From the NCBI RefSeq assembly GCF_018691265.1, contig NW_024881328.1, forward strand, positions 42,417,015 to 42,481,014: a DNA stretch of 64,000 nt, in the 5' to 3' direction. Shown here one piece after another: positions 11,501-22,149 of this stretch. A model generated the notes under the pieces. That model was not told the DNA's origin. It did not search any database and saw nothing but the letters and a program-made list of their open reading frames with translations. Origin of the DNA: Tyto alba (taxonomy: Eukaryota; Chordata; Aves; Strigiformes; Tytonidae). Both the position numbers and the translations under genes were made by a program. Numbering within the stretch: the stretch's first letter is position 1; each line of letters starts with the position of its first letter.

Positions 11501-12967
11501 GGTCTCATGAGTTCAGCTATTTTCTGAACTCAGGAGCACCAGAAGATAACTCTGGCTTCCAAGGGTATTTAATGATGTTTGGGGACCTCCAGCACAGCCT
11601 GCTTGCTGCATCAATTCCTGCCAATAAAATAAGCAATCATGAATGAATGCCACTGAGATTTGGACCCATCAGCTCCAGAGTGGACGCTGGGATGGGGATT
11701 TTCGCAGCAGCTGGAGAAAAGGTGATGCCTGGACTCTACTGACACTCTTCTCTGAACAGTGGCTTAAATATTGACAACACCTCCTGATCAAAAAACCCCA
11801 GGCAGTCAGAAGCTAGTAGGAGAGCTGGGAAGAGATGTCCTCACATCCCACAGCAGCTGGCTGGCAGGGTGAAGACAAGTGCCCAGTATCAGATGTTTGT
11901 CCTGAGATGGCAGCCCCCAAGTCCTGTATGCAAGAGAAGACAGATGGGGTGACAAACCCTTCACTCCTGTGGCACAATGGCTCGCCTCTGTCCTGCTTTT
12001 GCGAGCCTGGGGCGGGCTGTGGTGATCTGGTTGCCTTTTTCAGCTGTAGAAAGTATGAAGACTCCTGGGGCAGGCATTAAAGACAGATGCATCACTAGTG
12101 TCTGCTTTAAAAAAATAAAATAGGCCCTACTGATTAATGCTGGTGCTCCAGGCGGTTGCAATGCTGAATTCCCCATCTCCCATTTTGCTTCCTTCTGATG
12201 CATTTCGAGTTTCTCAGCTGTGCTCTTTGTAATCCCTGGTCCCGGGAGGGAAGGCAGCGCCCTGACCACACGCAGGCTTCGGGCTGCCCTGGCCAGCCCC
12301 CAGGGGCATCCCAGGCCGCGAGCAGCCGGCAGGCACCGCCGAGCCCACCAACCGCTCCGAGCACCCGGGGTCAGCGACAGTCAGCTGTCCAAACAGATGC
12401 ACACGTGTGCTGGGACTGATGGAGGAAGACCCAACAGAACCAGAGAGCCCCTCGGCTCCAGAGGCAGCGCGGTGGCTCTCTGAACCTGCCCTTCTCCTTT
12501 GATCTTCACCCTACCTTCCTCTGCTGCTCCACTTCAGCCCTGGTTTGTTTTCCTCCTCTTCTTTCCCTAGGTGGTTCTGGTCTCTGTTCCAGCGCCGGTC
12601 TCCACCTCAGAAGTACCGCGTTGGGATTTCAAAGACATCCGGGAGCCTGTACTTCCTCTAGAATTAACTCAGCTTTCACCGAGGGGGTGTTCCCTGTTCC
12701 CCATCCAAATGCTTCGGTCCACCCCGGGGGGCCGAGCTAGGAGGCAGAGGCAGTAGGCAAGCACCACTCTTATTGTATTTTGTATGTTTTCAGCTATATT
12801 GTCTCAACTATGTTTTACTCTTCCCTGTAGGAGTCATGTCTTACTCCAGGAATTCTCTCCTTTGCTGGGGTAATTCCATTTCCCATCGAAAAAGCAGCTC
12901 CCTTGAAAAATAAAATGGAAGCCACCTGCTCCTCCTTGCTTTAGTCAGACATACTGGAACAGGATAT

Positions 12968-12984
12968 ACACACACACACACACA
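12968..12984. repeat. (AC)n microsatellite
   Basis: Eight and a half AC dinucleotide units, followed by two ATTC units. Confidence 0.9.
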
Positions 12985-14504
12985 TTCATTCATCCCGTCT
13001 TAATGCTTTTGTTTCTAGTTTAGACCTATTCAAAACGAGACCCAATATGGACATCTGTCTTATTATCCAACAGTAGATTAAAAAATGTAAACTCTGCTGG
13101 GTCTGTGGGAGGGATGTAGAAAAATGGCAGCTAGATGAAAGTGGACTCCCAGAAGCTTTCTTCCATGAACCAGGTAATGGGACTCAGCACGGAGAAAGCC
13201 CTCCCCATACTCTTGCATCTTCCAGAGCAGTGGAGGAGTTGGTCACCACCTTCTCCACAAGGTAGCTGTCACCGAGATTTCTACCGTAGAGCCGCTCAGA
13301 TAGAGTCTGTGAGAGCCAGAGCTCAGCTGACTTATAAAGGAAAAAGAGATTTGCCCATAATCCAAGAGGACTGAACCTTGGGAGGGCTTCTCTGTCAGGG
13401 CCTGGAAGACACCAATGCACCTTAATTGCCTGATGCACCCTCTGTCCTTGGGCTCATGGGCTCCATTTACCTTCAGGGCAGGGCACCCGGTGCTGCCCTG
13501 AGCTACACCCCTGGTTCCTGGCTTCTCCCCCTGCATGGGGCAGCCCCCTCCTTGTACCTTGCTGGCAGTCTACGGTGGTAGGCAGGAGCTGCTTTAACAG
13601 ATTCCGCCTGGCTAAAATGTGGCTTAATCCCAGTCGTGATGCCTCAAATATAGCCTTGAAAACAGGAAGTAAGACATTTTTAAAGCCTCACATTGTAAGA
13701 CATTGTACATATTTCCTTTTTCTTCTTTTCCCCTACATGCAATCAGCATAAAACTGAAATCCCCCCTCCCTCAGATTTGGCATGGCTATGTCTGTCTGGG
13801 AGGCTGATTACGTTTCTTGGGACAACCAAGACCAGCGACTTCTACAAAGCTTCTCTACTCATTGGCTGGAAGGAGCAATTTAGCGTGGAGTATGTAGTGA
13901 ATAGTCAGATTGGTTCCTCTTTGTTTCCTTAATTGAACACATGAGCTCAACTTTAAAATAGGGAGTCCTTCACCCTTTACAGGTTTCGCGTGTGCTCTTC
14001 TCCTCTTTAATGCTGCGAGGGAGGCTGCGGGAGGGTGAGGTGTGTGCATGGGATGGGGATGGAGGGAGGGGAGGAGGAGGACAGTTTAGAGTCGGGCTAT
14101 AATCCGGGTTTTGATGTGTCGGTGAAGCTGAATGGTTTCTTATCCTCCTCTATTTTTCTCTTCTTTCATCCGGCATTAATGTCTGCTACATATGTTCCCC
14201 TTTACACCATGCCAGAACTATGACAGAAGGAAAGGGCAGGGAAGGGGTGGGGGAGGGAAAAAAAAAAAAATCTCAGTAAAATTTCTGTTCTGGAGAGAAA
14301 ACAGGGCTTTATCAGAATATTAGCAGAGCGCCAGCTGGTGTCGATTAGCATAGCTCTCTCTGGGTGAGAGATTTCCATTTACCTTGTGCTGTTTTTCTTT
14401 CTCCGGGCTTCACGTGGCCTTTCCCAAAGTGCGAAGGTTCTGGCCACTAATATTAATCTGCTCTTCTCATCCAGCTTGGGCATCGTTTCTGAAGCTCTGC
14501 AATG

Positions 14505-14564
14505 TGCATTCGAAAATGCAACGTCCATTCAAATTGCATTCAAAAATGCAGTGTCCATTCAAAA
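14505..14564. repeat. 30-bp tandem duplication
   Basis: Two adjacent 30-bp units (14505-14534 and 14535-14564) agree at 26 of 30 positions. Each unit starts TGCATTC and contains AATGCA, so each also carries a short internal inverted repeat, and a GTCCATTCAAA segment follows. There are only two units and no spacer structure, so it is not a CRISPR-like array. Confidence 0.9.
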
Positions 14565-15426
14565 GCCTGATTGCTCTGGGGGACCAGGTCCCATCCATCC
14601 AGGCTTGTTCGGGTTTGTTGGATAACGAGAGCCGAAGGGTCATGAGTACCAAAAATGTGTTGTGCAGACGCTCATTAACTAAACGGTGTGGCTGGAGAGC
14701 CCGTGTCCCAATAGCCGGTTTGCAAAGGCAGCAGTGTTAGGCTGGGTCTGACTCCCAAAGTGCTTGAGGGATCTGGACACAAATGCTCTGCACCTTTGCA
14801 GGAGATGCCGTTGCATCCTGGACTCCAGCCCGGTGCCGGGCTTTTGCGGAGGTGAGGAAAGTACTGCTCATTCATAAATGCGTGTTTTTAAGGATATTAT
14901 TCCTGAATATAAAGTAAAACCAGCTTTTAGAAGCAGAGGATAAAGATTTGGCTAGAACCTCTGAGCTGGAGGACCAATAACTTGGGAATTGCTCTGAAGT
15001 GTTTGATCTGTCTCGGGCCAGCAAATGCTGAGCCAGCGCCTGCTGTTAAGTGGAAGTTATTTTCTGCATCCACTAGAGTCCTATAAAAACATTTCCTCTG
15101 GGACCTACAGGGACAGCCAGGGCTGCTTTCCCCCTTCACCCCCCACCAGTATCAATATGTGAGTGCTAAGAGAAGGAGGACGTGCTGTATGACAGATTTT
15201 GGGGGTAGTTTGGGGGGGCTATCGCCTCCCTCCAGGCGGCTTTGCCAGAGTGCTGGAATTGCCTCCTCTTCCTCTGGAGAGGAGGCTGGTCTGGTGCTTA
15301 ACAGGCAGAGCTGATTCTCACGGAGCCTGGGTCCTTACACCCACCCCTGCTGCAGGCTCCTCGTGCCAGCCTGAGGACATCATGTAGTCCTGCAAGATGG
15401 GGAAAAGGGCTGTCCTGCCGGGCTGC

Positions 15427-15440
15427 GGGGGGGGGGGGGG
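15427..15440. repeat. Poly-G run (G14)
   Basis: Uninterrupted run of 14 G on the plus strand. Confidence 0.9.
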
Positions 15441-16500
15441 AGCAAATTCAGTGCCTGCGTGCATGGGGGATGTGTTAAATAAGTGGAGGCCAAACCCCAA
15501 AGGGCAGGACCACCTTTATGTTTGTACAATGCCTGCACGGGGGAGCTTGAGTGCCAGGTCTCCAGCTGGAGCCTCACCGATGAAAGATCTGCACCAAGCC
15601 AGGTTTGGGGACTCCTTTGTGACGGTTCTTCTCTGGAGACATCCTCCATGCAAACCTCTTCCAGAGGCCTCCTTTCTGTTCCAGGTCTTCCAATAAAATG
15701 CTGTCATCTCTGTAGCTGCACTGCCCTTTGTTTTAATCAGCTCGTTTTCTGTGTGTGATCAAGGGAATGGCCCTCACACACGTAGCACAGACCAAGCTTT
15801 CTTCTAGGATTTCTGTAAATGCCTTGAATTTTCAGAGGTGAGCTCCCTGTGCATCCCCCCCTCCTCGTGTTATCCCGCCCTCCTCCTCACACTTGCTTCT
15901 TGGAAACCTTCATCTGCTTTTTGAAACATACCTGTACTTACTCAGCATCCTTCAGCTCCTCTGGGGATCCCAACCTGACATTGAAGCATATTAGATCCTA
16001 AAAGGTGCAAGCCTAAGGGTTGTGCTCAAAAAGTGCCACCACCTTCCAGATATTAACCCTGGAGGCCTTTCAGGGAGTACATTTCTCTACAAAGAGGTGG
16101 GTGCTTTGGCAATAAGAAACCGAAGGAGTGACACCTCCACCTGCTAAGTGATGCCTTTCAGCTCTTGCCTGTGCCCAAGACAATTATTTTGTTTGCCCTG
16201 GAAGTCCATTTGCAAAGGCTGAAGGAAAGAAAAACAACCTCTTGCCCCCACCTCTGCCCTACCACCTAAGTGCTAAAGCAGACCCCGCGAGGTAAAACAC
16301 CGGGAGGTGTAAGTGGAAGAAGACCTGGCAGGAGATCTTGTTCTCTGGTTGTGCCTGGGGGCTTTTCCCGTCAGAGCCCCTGGAAGGCCAGCGGGGAAAT
16401 AATTCCAATTCCAGGCTTTCCAGCTTCTATGCTCATTTAACCCAAACCATTTCCTACTCTCCGAGAGGGAAGCAGGGATGAGGTTTGCAGATTCAAAGTT

Positions 16501-16521
16501 GGGGGGGGGGGGGGGGGGGGG
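16501..16521. repeat. Poly-G run (G21)
   Basis: Uninterrupted run of 21 G on the plus strand. Its length is likely polymorphic or uncertain in the assembly. Confidence 0.9.
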
Positions 16522-17336
16522 AACCTGAAAATTATATCAGCAGTTTTACGGCCATTTCTTTTCTTGGCAGGACATGAGGGAGAACATCTCCCCGCCTCTA
16601 GGACAGAAGGTGGAGGAATGCAAACGCTGAAACATTTTTTCAGTTTGCACTGAACATCTTTCCTCCCCCAGCAGTTTTATTAGGGTTCATAAATTCATCT
16701 TCAGAGCAAGTATTCCCCCATGCCTTTTAACCCTCTACGGCCTCAGAGGTCACTCATGCTGAGATTGCTGGTTGTCCAAGAAAAGACACCCTTCCCTACC
16801 AATGCCGACTCCAAAGGCCGTGGCAAGCAACCACATGGTGTCATCTCCATCTGAAGAGAAGAGAAGTCACTGGGAAAAAGTGTATCTGAGGCAAATGTTG
16901 ACACTGAACCATGTTTTTTTGGTCGTCGGTGTCTCATCTCCTGTTGTGCTCCCGTGCAAACACCTTGCTTAAGCTAAGGCCACTGAGCAGAGGCAGCTGA
17001 TAGGGAGCCCGGAGGCAGTACTGCATGGCTGTGGTCACCAAACCCTTCCCACTGGAGAGCATTATCCCATCCACCGGTAGCAGGGATCCTGCCTTTCAGG
17101 CTCAGATCTTCCCTGTGTCGAGGCTAGCTTCCCTTCTCCTGTTTCTAGGCATCTAACAAAGGCCCTCACAACAAAGACTTGGGCCCCCATTTCCCACCTC
17201 ACCTGAACCTGTTGGCCACGGCACATCCTTGGCTGTAAAACCTCTGCGTGACATGTCAGATCCTCTTCTCAGAAGTGCCACCGGCTCCCAGTGCAGATTT
17301 CCATTGCTAGAGCCAGTTTTCCATGCAAAGAAGGGG

Positions 17337-17387
17337 AAAAAAAAAAACAAACAAACAAAAACCAACCAACCAACCAAACAAACAAAA
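17337..17387. repeat. A-rich / (CAAA)n / (CCAA)n compound tract
   Basis: A run of A grades into CAAA units, then CCAA units, then CAAA again. This compound microsatellite explains the Lys/Asn/Gln-rich open frames crossing it. Confidence 0.9.
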
Positions 17388-18687
17388 GGAGAAATAGCTG
17401 CCCTGCTGCTACCCTTGCTTTCATGTATCCACAGCACTTGGAGCGAAGGATATCTCTATGCTTTTGCAGTACCTGAGCATGCGGAGAGGTTGTGGCACAA
17501 GTATAATATAAATAACAACCTTAATAATGCAGCGAAAGGGGTAGATGAAGATATGACTGAGGATTATGCTACTGTCTCAGAAGCTTTCCAGCGTGGTAGC
17601 TTCGGTGCTGTGCCCCCCCCAGCACGGCAGGAGGGCAGCGGAAAATTCCTCGGCCCCAGCACAGCACCGTTGCCTGCTGCCTTCTTATAATGAGAAGCCA
17701 CTGAAGTAATAGCAACCCTTTTGGCACGACCCTTTTCTTCACGGAAAGCCAAGATATATACACTAATACGGGAGGGTCCCATAAAGCTCATCATGGTAGG
17801 AACCTTTTAAATGCGTAACCTCTGCTGGGCTGCTGCATGGGTTTACCTAGCAGCCTGCTGCTCTTTTGGAGAGTAGTGATGCTTAATGAGATGTTTTATA
17901 GTTGGTGTTTGCTAAACAGTCTTATTCTGGTGTCAAAGTCTCCTTTTTTTTTCCACGCAAACTTGGCTGAAATTGCAAAAATGTTATTCTATTTTTTTGC
18001 ACTGACATAATATTTTTGATGAAATTTCCAATCCAGAGCTGAGTGCGTTTCCCCGTGTGGGGGGACCACCAGCTTCTCCCCGAAGATGGGGGCCCACAGC
18101 ATCTCCCCGCACCTGCTGAGCCATTCGTGGTGTGGGGTCACCAACCCTGCCGTCCCTCCGGGTGTCCTTGGTGGTCCCTGAGAGGATGGCCCTGATGGGC
18201 ACCAGCCCTGAACTGGCTGTTTTTGCAAGGGGAAACATCCCCTCCCTGCTGCTCAGAGACTATATCGGCGTAGAAACGGGGTGATTTGAGTCCAATTCTT
18301 GCAAGCATAGCCCTTTCCCTGGCAATCGACTTGGCTAGGTTTTGGGTTTTTTTTTCCCTCCAAGAAGATGGCTGACAATAGGAATTGATGATTTGTAAAG
18401 CATTAAAGACATACCTGGAAAAAACCTGCTCCCAGTTAGGCTGGTTCAAAGGGACACAATTAGTTTGTACGTGGAGAAAGCAGAAGCATTCAGTGCATTA
18501 TTTGCTCGCTGTTTGCTGCAAAGGAGGAGAAAGTCAGAAAAGCACAGTGGTAAGCTATGTTGCTTTGGAACAAAATATTTACATTTTTTCCACATTTCCC
18601 ATAAGGCATTAGCACTTTTCCAAATGTGACATAGGAGAAGCAAATGCTCAGTGGTCTGTGGATCTAATGTTTGCTTAAGTACCATGA

Positions 18688-18725
18688 CATATGTGCGTAT
18701 GTGTATACAGACATACGCACATATG
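18688..18725. repeat. Perfect 15-bp inverted repeat (hairpin)
   Basis: CATATGTGCGTATGT at 18688-18702 is perfectly complementary to 18711-18725, with an 8-nt loop. Much of the block alternates purine and pyrimidine, so it could adopt cruciform or Z-DNA forms. The stem is too short for a typical pre-miRNA. Confidence 0.9.
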
Positions 18726-19478
18726 AGATATTTTAGTTCTACTATTTAAATTAAGGGTGGGATACCCTTCAGCACTGCATTTCTCAGCATATGTGTTCTT
18801 ATACTCACTTATTCTTTGTTTCTGCCAATGCCTAAATTGGGAATACTAAACAGCCACAAATATGCAGCTAGCGGAGACGCAGGAATTCATTTGGAGGGAG
18901 CGAATTTTGATCTCAACTTGATATGTTTACAAGGGAAAGAGTCACTACAGCTGCAGGAAAGGAGATTTCTGTGGTGGTATCTGTCTGTAATGTGTATCAT
19001 GGCCTTGTTTTCGCAAGCGCCTTGGGGCAAAACTAAAGCTTTTAAACAGAAAACAGCAGGTAGTTTCAGTGCCACGTCAGGGATATATGTCTATGTACAC
19101 ATACGTATATATAGGAAACACCTGTTTGCACATTGTTGATGCTGTTGTTAGTTTTTTACACCACTGTGGCTTCCACGAAACTCCCAGGAGAGGGTAGGTG
19201 GTGGGTGCCTGGGAGGAGGGAGCATCCCCACGGCGCAGTCCCTCGCCTTCCAGGCAGAAGGGGAGCTCCTCCGGGGATGGGGAGGTGGCCGAGGGGGGGG
19301 CTGTGACCTGTGGAATGCTCGCCGTGCAGCCCCTCGGCACGTGCGAAGCCCGCCTGTCGTCACCCCGGCCGGTGCCACAATGAGCAACGAGGTGACGGCG
19401 GCGGGGAGCGGGGCGGGAGGAGCAAGGGCAGGCTGGAGATTAACAGGCAACCGGGTGGGTGCTGGGGAGCAGAGGAAA

Positions 19479-19503
19479 GGGGGTGGGGGGGTGGGGGGGT
19501 GGG
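19479..19503 (+). other. G-quadruplex motif
   Basis: Four G runs of 5, 7, 7 and 3 nt are separated by single T residues, an almost ideal pattern for a very stable parallel G-quadruplex. It lies about 50 bp downstream of a small CpG-rich patch (19310-19430). Confidence 0.85.
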
Positions 19504-21375
19504 ATTTGACACAAACTCAAGCGTTTTACCTTCTAAATCATCTTAGTGCTCCGCAGCCAAAACGCTGCCCTGGCTTGGGTTTCTGGCAAGCGGTGCCATC
19601 TCTCTTCAATCTCCTCATTGCCCGCTTTTTGAGCCTGGTTATTGGCCGCCCCAGGAGATATTGGGGCTGCCTCCAGCCACAGGTTCCCGAGGAGAGAGTT
19701 GGGGTCAGATTCTCCCACCCATCTCAAATGAGGGCCGGGTTTATGCGGGAGGACCGCTGTCACGCTCCAGCTTAACTCCCAAGCTCGCTGCTGCTTTTCC
19801 CAGCTTACCTCCATGCAACTTGGAAAACGGTTAACCAAGCTTCAGGACAGCTCAGACGCCCTCTGCCCCATCGGTGAGCCCTTGACACAGGAACTAGGCT
19901 AGGTTTTTGGACCTGTTGGCAAGCTTGTGGGCTGCCTGCGTCACATCAGGCTTGCAAGGATGCCCAGGTGTGCAGGGACGAGGCATCCCCGGCGCTGGGA
20001 AGCGGTGTGGCCAGCCACGAGATGGGGGTGGCAACGGAGTTGTGCCAGGATCAATGCTGCCAGAGCTGGACTGGATTAAGGGTCTGAGTCAGTGTTGATA
20101 GAGCCAGGTTTTGGGGAGGTGCCTGGTGAGCTGCCGCCGCTGCGGGTCCCCTTACATCACACCGTGGTATCCATCTCAGTAACGAGCTTGACGAAGAGGA
20201 AGTGCCATCCCAGGGTACCCCACTTTGGGCAAGAAATGAAGCTCAAGGAGGTAGGCTAAAGAGGTAGGAAGCATGGTCGTGGAGGAACTACAGGCAGAAC
20301 TGGAGCCCTTTCTCCTGGCCGAGACCTGCATCAGCACCATCTGTGCTAGCAGGCACCTAGGTCACTTGTGCAGCCGTCACAGCCGGGCTCTGCACGGCCA
20401 GGATTCACAAAGGTCTGCATGGGACAGATAGCTCACCTGAGTTTTTATATCGATTCCTGTTGGCTTAGAGCACTGAAGTCACCTCTTCAGTCTCAGGGCA
20501 GCTGGAAAATAGAAGGATGTCACAGGAGGCCTTAAATTTGCTGCTCCTTAGGAAAATGCACATGAGCTCGCCCCAGTGTTTTGTTCGCTGGCCAAAAAAA
20601 AAAAAGAAAAGTCCACGGGAAAAAGGTTTTCCCTGGAGCATGTTGAACGGGTATATTTGCTGCTAAAATGCAGTGATCTGTTTGGAAGATAAAGGGACAA
20701 TGATGTCGGTACAAAAAAGCTGCTTTTCTGTGATCTTTGTATACCCATACCAAATGAAGCCTTTATTTTGTTTCTCACTGTAAGGCTGGAGCAACTAAAG
20801 CACCACTATTTGCACTCCCCAGGATTTTGCCTGCACCTTGGCAGCTTGACAGTGTGGGTTACGCTGTCTTTGCCCATCCCTGTCCATCCAATATGCCTGA
20901 ACGTTTCCTTACCCCAAGCTCTCAGCAGGGAGCACGTGGGATGCAGAGGCTGGGAAAATACCTGATGTGATTTGTTTCGGTCACAGACTTCAACTTCCAC
21001 ACCCCCCCACACCCCCAAAGGTTTATAAAACCACCGATTTTGTCCTTTGTCTTTTTTTGGCAATAAAAGCATTGACTCCTCTCAGCACTATTGCCAGCCT
21101 GAAGTTATTGAGTGAGTCTCTCAAGGCAAGCTGAGCTGTGCTGTGAAAGCTTTCCTACATTACCCACCACAACAATAAAACATTGGCAGGGAAGCAGAAA
21201 GAAGATATTCACGACTCTCTAACTGGACATTGACTCTCCAGCTGTAATATTGCTTCCTTTGCTCCAGGAATGAGTCCCACTGATAGTATAATTTCGTTTT
21301 CCTTGTATGGTATTGCTTGAAAAATATTTATTTTTTTTTTTTTACTTTTTATTGGAGGGAGGGTGGGTTTCAAGG

Positions 21376-21657
21376 TGTTAGTCGGTCTAAGACACTGTGG
21401 GGCGACTCAGCCCATTGATCGCGCAGTGAATTATAACAGAGACACTACTCTGGGCATGACTCAGCTGCCTTTGAAAGGGAATCCCGACTCTTTTGGGGAT
21501 GCCTGGAGGTCAGGCACCCCGTCGGTAGCGAGTGATTCATATGTCGCCGTAGTTACACTGCTATATATAGCGCATTCCCCTGTCTTTAACGCTGCGGTGT
21601 TCCACCCTAGGTACAGGGAAAAGGAAAGTCCAGGGCGATCAAATGTCCCCGAAGCAG
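21376..21657 (+). promoter_or_regulatory. Promoter/enhancer-like block with TATA/MEF2 element
   Basis: The palindrome CTATATATAG at 21561-21570 fits both a TATA box and the MEF2 consensus YTA(A/T)4TAR. An AP-1 site TGACTCA (21457-21463) overlaps a CAGCTG E-box (21462-21467). The block keeps more CpGs than its surroundings, for example GATCGCGC near 21418 and several at 21520-21550. About 90 bp downstream of the TATA-like element is a consensus splice donor (GAAGCAG then GTGAGA, exon end 21657). A transcript starting near 21592 would thus have a first exon of roughly 65 bp. An acceptor-like CCACCCTAG at 21602-21610 allows the alternative of a 47-bp internal exon. No product is recognised. A muscle-type enhancer (MEF2 plus E-box) is an equally good reading. 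Confidence 0.3.
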
Positions 21658-21837
21658 GTGAGATTTATTTGGGGTGGAGGCAAGGCAGGCAGTGGTTAAA
21701 GAGTGTCCGGGGCTTGAGACTGCAGCTTACTGTCAGGTCCTGCACCCACCCCACTTTGGCCCAAAGCAGTGTGCTGTAAGGGACAATCTCCTTCCCACCC
21801 CACACAAGACCCAGCCCCACGCAGACCCCGAGCGCTG

Positions 21838-22140
21838 AGTCTTCAGACTGGTCCCCTCCATCCCCCCCGCCCCCCGTTCTGCTCAGCCATGCCCCCCCAG
21901 CAGCTCCCTTCTTGCCCATCACCCTTTTCCCTCTTGGCATCCTCCCAGCCCTGCTGCCCCCTCCCTTCCCACCGCCCTTCCCACCGGCGCTCTCCCCACT
22001 TTTCACCCCGCTTTTTGGGTGGATTTCCTTCCCCTCCATAAGGGGAGCAAAGGGGGCAAAGCCCGCGGGCTCGGAGGGGGCACGGCAGCATCCACTGCCC
22101 CCAGCCCCCCCCTATGCCTCCCCCCTGCTTCCCCGGGCAG
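21838..22140. repeat. C-rich low-complexity region
   Basis: About 300 bp dominated by C and T on the plus strand, with many C5-C8 runs. Pro/Ser-rich (plus) and Gly/Arg-rich (minus) open frames here are compositional artefacts. Confidence 0.75.
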
Positions 22141-22149
22141 CCGTTGCAA

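Larger units (their letters stand above)
5650..12960. other. Unique non-coding sequence
   Basis: No gene is recognised in this stretch. It is mostly single-copy sequence with small tracts: the paired A and T runs at 6450-6524, a CAAA microsatellite at 8520, and a short T run near 10.78 kb. A GC-rich patch with several CpGs lies at about 12.23-12.48 kb, with short open frames on both strands and no promoter signal I can defend. Confidence 0.5.
12990..17330. other. Unique non-coding sequence
   Basis: No gene is recognised. A G/A-rich stretch occupies 14027-14084. The segment at about 14275-14400 looks like a conserved non-coding element (balanced composition, ATTAGCA and TTAGCATAG cores). A 30-bp tandem duplication follows at 14505. 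G runs of 14 and 21 nt lie at 15427 and 16501. Confidence 0.5.
17390..21300. other. Unique non-coding sequence
   Basis: No gene is recognised. GC-richer patches lie at 18.03-18.2 kb and 19.17-19.5 kb. The second has a local CpG cluster (19.31-19.43 kb) and an ATG in fair context at 19380 (peptide MSNEVTAAGSGAGG...), but no recognisable product and no promoter elements that would make it a first exon. Confidence 0.5.

Noticed and set aside
14505..14564. CRISPR-like direct repeat
   Set aside because: There are only two adjacent units with no spacers, in a vertebrate genome.
18688..18725. microRNA precursor
   Set aside because: The 15-bp perfect stem is too short and the sequence is close to a simple alternating repeat.
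19341..19775. Possible first coding exon beginning MSNEVTAAGSGAGG
   Set aside because: The ATG context is fair and CpGs are enriched, but there is no recognisable protein, no clear donor at a sensible position and no promoter element.
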